Of a DNA stretch of 64,000 bases, positions 63,419-64,000 are shown one piece after another; within the stretch, counting starts at the first letter, position 1; the number at the start of each line of letters is the position of its first letter. Both the position numbers and the translations under genes were made by a program. A model generated the notes under the pieces. It searched no databases and was not told the DNA's origin. It saw only the letters and a list, made by a program, of their open reading frames with translations. The stretch lies in NCBI GenBank assembly GCA_902632605.1, contig CACPDB010000001.1:124001-188000 (forward strand), in the 5' to 3' direction. Source of the DNA: an uncultured SAR86 cluster bacterium (lineage in GTDB: Bacteria; Pseudomonadota; Gammaproteobacteria; Magnimaribacterales; AG-339-G14).

Positions 63419-64000
63419 CTAATTAGAATTGAGTCTTTCTAAAAGATTTGTATAAATTCCTTTAAGTGTTTCTAAGTCTTGAAGACTTACATTCTCATCG
63501 GTTTTGTGAATGGTTTCGTTTAATGGACCAAGTTCTACAATCTCTGAACCCATAACCTGTAAGAAGCGTCCATCAGAAGTGCCGCCACCATTGTTAATTA
63601 TTGGCTCATAGCCAGTAATGGATTTAACTGAGTCAACAATCTGTTCGATAAAATATTTTTTTTCAGTTAGATAAGGTAGACCGCTTAACACCCATTCAAT
63701 CTCATATTTAAGATTAAGTTTTTTAAGAACAGCCTCAAAGGTTTCTTTTAGATAAGCTTCATTAGATTCTGAACAAAATCTAAAATTAAACATCATCTCT
63801 AGAGCCCCGGGCACGACATTGGTTGCTCCAGTTCCAGATTTGATATTGGAAATTTGAAAAGATGTAGGCTGAAAATGTGTATTACCTTCATCCCAAGTAA
63901 TGCTTTCTAGTTCAGAGATTAATTTGGCAGAAGTAAAAATAGGATTTTCGACCTTTTCGGGATAGGCAACATGACCTTGCTTCCCTATAACTTTTAATGT
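63419..64000 (-). CDS. dapE: Succinyl-diaminopimelate desuccinylase, C-terminal part
   Basis: The frame runs from the stop at 63419 to the edge of the window, so the N-terminal half is missing; about 193 residues are seen. It reads TLKVIGKQGHVAYPEKVENP (conserved GxxGHVAYP dimerisation-domain motif), later GGTSDGRFLQ and ELGPLNETIHKTDENV, which supply zinc-site residues and are specific to DapE. It cleaves N-succinyl-LL-diaminopimelate for lysine and peptidoglycan. The internal Met near 63814 is not the start. Confidence 0.95.
   Translation of the reverse strand, partial: TLKVIGKQGHVAYPEKVENPIFTSAKLISELESITWDEGNTHFQPTSFQISNIKSGTGATNVVPGALEMMFNFRFCSESNEAYLKETFEAVLKKLNLKYEIEWVLSGLPYLTEKKYFIEQIVDSVKSITGYEPIINNGGGTSDGRFLQVMGSEIVELGPLNETIHKTDENVSLQDLETLKGIYTNLLERLNSN

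Noticed and set aside
63419..63814. Treating the minus-strand frame from Met 63814 as a complete 131-residue gene
   Set aside because: Clear DapE sequence continues in frame to the edge of the window, so the gene is truncated by the window, not short.

Overview
The window is 64 kb of a compact, AT-rich (roughly two-thirds A+T by eye) chromosome from a marine gammaproteobacterium, most likely a member of or relative of the SAR86 cluster. This rests on gene order (rpsP-rimM-trmD-rplS; xerD-dsbC...hom-thrC-prfB-lysS; rpoE-rseA-degP-lepA-lepB-rnc-era-recO), a proteorhodopsin, a TonB-dependent receptor, and very tight packing with many 1-11 bp overlaps. The taxonomic call is inference; no rRNA is present. 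I saw no insertion sequence, prophage, CRISPR array or integron.

Layout. 1-156: tail of groEL. 226-1105: nickel superoxide dismutase operon (small His-rich membrane peptide, sodN, sodX). 1094-3538: a membrane protein of unknown function, a PuuD-type membrane protein and a CorB/CNNM-type transporter. 3641-6357: ribosomal/tRNA-modification operon whose S16 protein carries a long repetitive C-terminal extension. 6365-14358: xerD, dsbC, an alanine-type aminotransferase, hom, thrC, prfB (with the +1 programmed frameshift) and lysS. 14364-17241: acyl-CoA dehydrogenase, APH-type kinase and DUF6285-like protein that together resemble the Lva 4-hydroxyacyl-CoA module, plus two small genes. 17242-22418: malate dehydrogenase, a thiolase-like protein lacking the thiolase cysteine, an MFE-2-type dehydrogenase, an SMP-30 protein and a glycerophosphodiesterase. 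22409-26468: nrdB and nrdA behind tandem NrdR boxes. 26634-32073: glpK, argF, serA, an SDR and an Old Yellow Enzyme. 32074-32401: AT-rich gap with three clustered DnaA boxes. 32402-34029: ung, ygfZ, sdhE. 34071-44288: a long run from rpoE (sigmaE-like promoter) through rseA, degP, lepA, lepB, rnc, era, recO, acpS, adk, tsaB to uppP. 44277-49264: GST, rsmJ, MazG-like protein, Hsp20, PlsB. 49350-52492: tRNA-Leu, yajC, secD, secF. 52613-52975: a 55-residue DUF4278-like protein with a structured leader. 53017-56440: suhB, trmJ, tRNA-Glu, glnK-amtB. 56504-60690: TonB receptor, MATE exporter and a proteorhodopsin with the blue-type tuning residue. 60853-64000: sirtuin, tRNA-Gly, alternative oxidase, enoyl-CoA hydratase and a partial dapE.

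How it fits together. The set suggests an aerobic surface-ocean heterotroph that supplements respiration with light-driven proton pumping, removes superoxide with nickel rather than iron, carries a non-pumping terminal oxidase, and degrades acyl-CoA compounds including probably 4-hydroxyacyl-CoAs. Items most worth a second look are the Lva-like trio, the S16 extension with its internal ribosome site, the structured leader of the DUF4278-like gene, the His-rich peptide in the sodN operon, the tandem NrdR boxes, the DnaA-box cluster, and the sigmaE operon without rseB.
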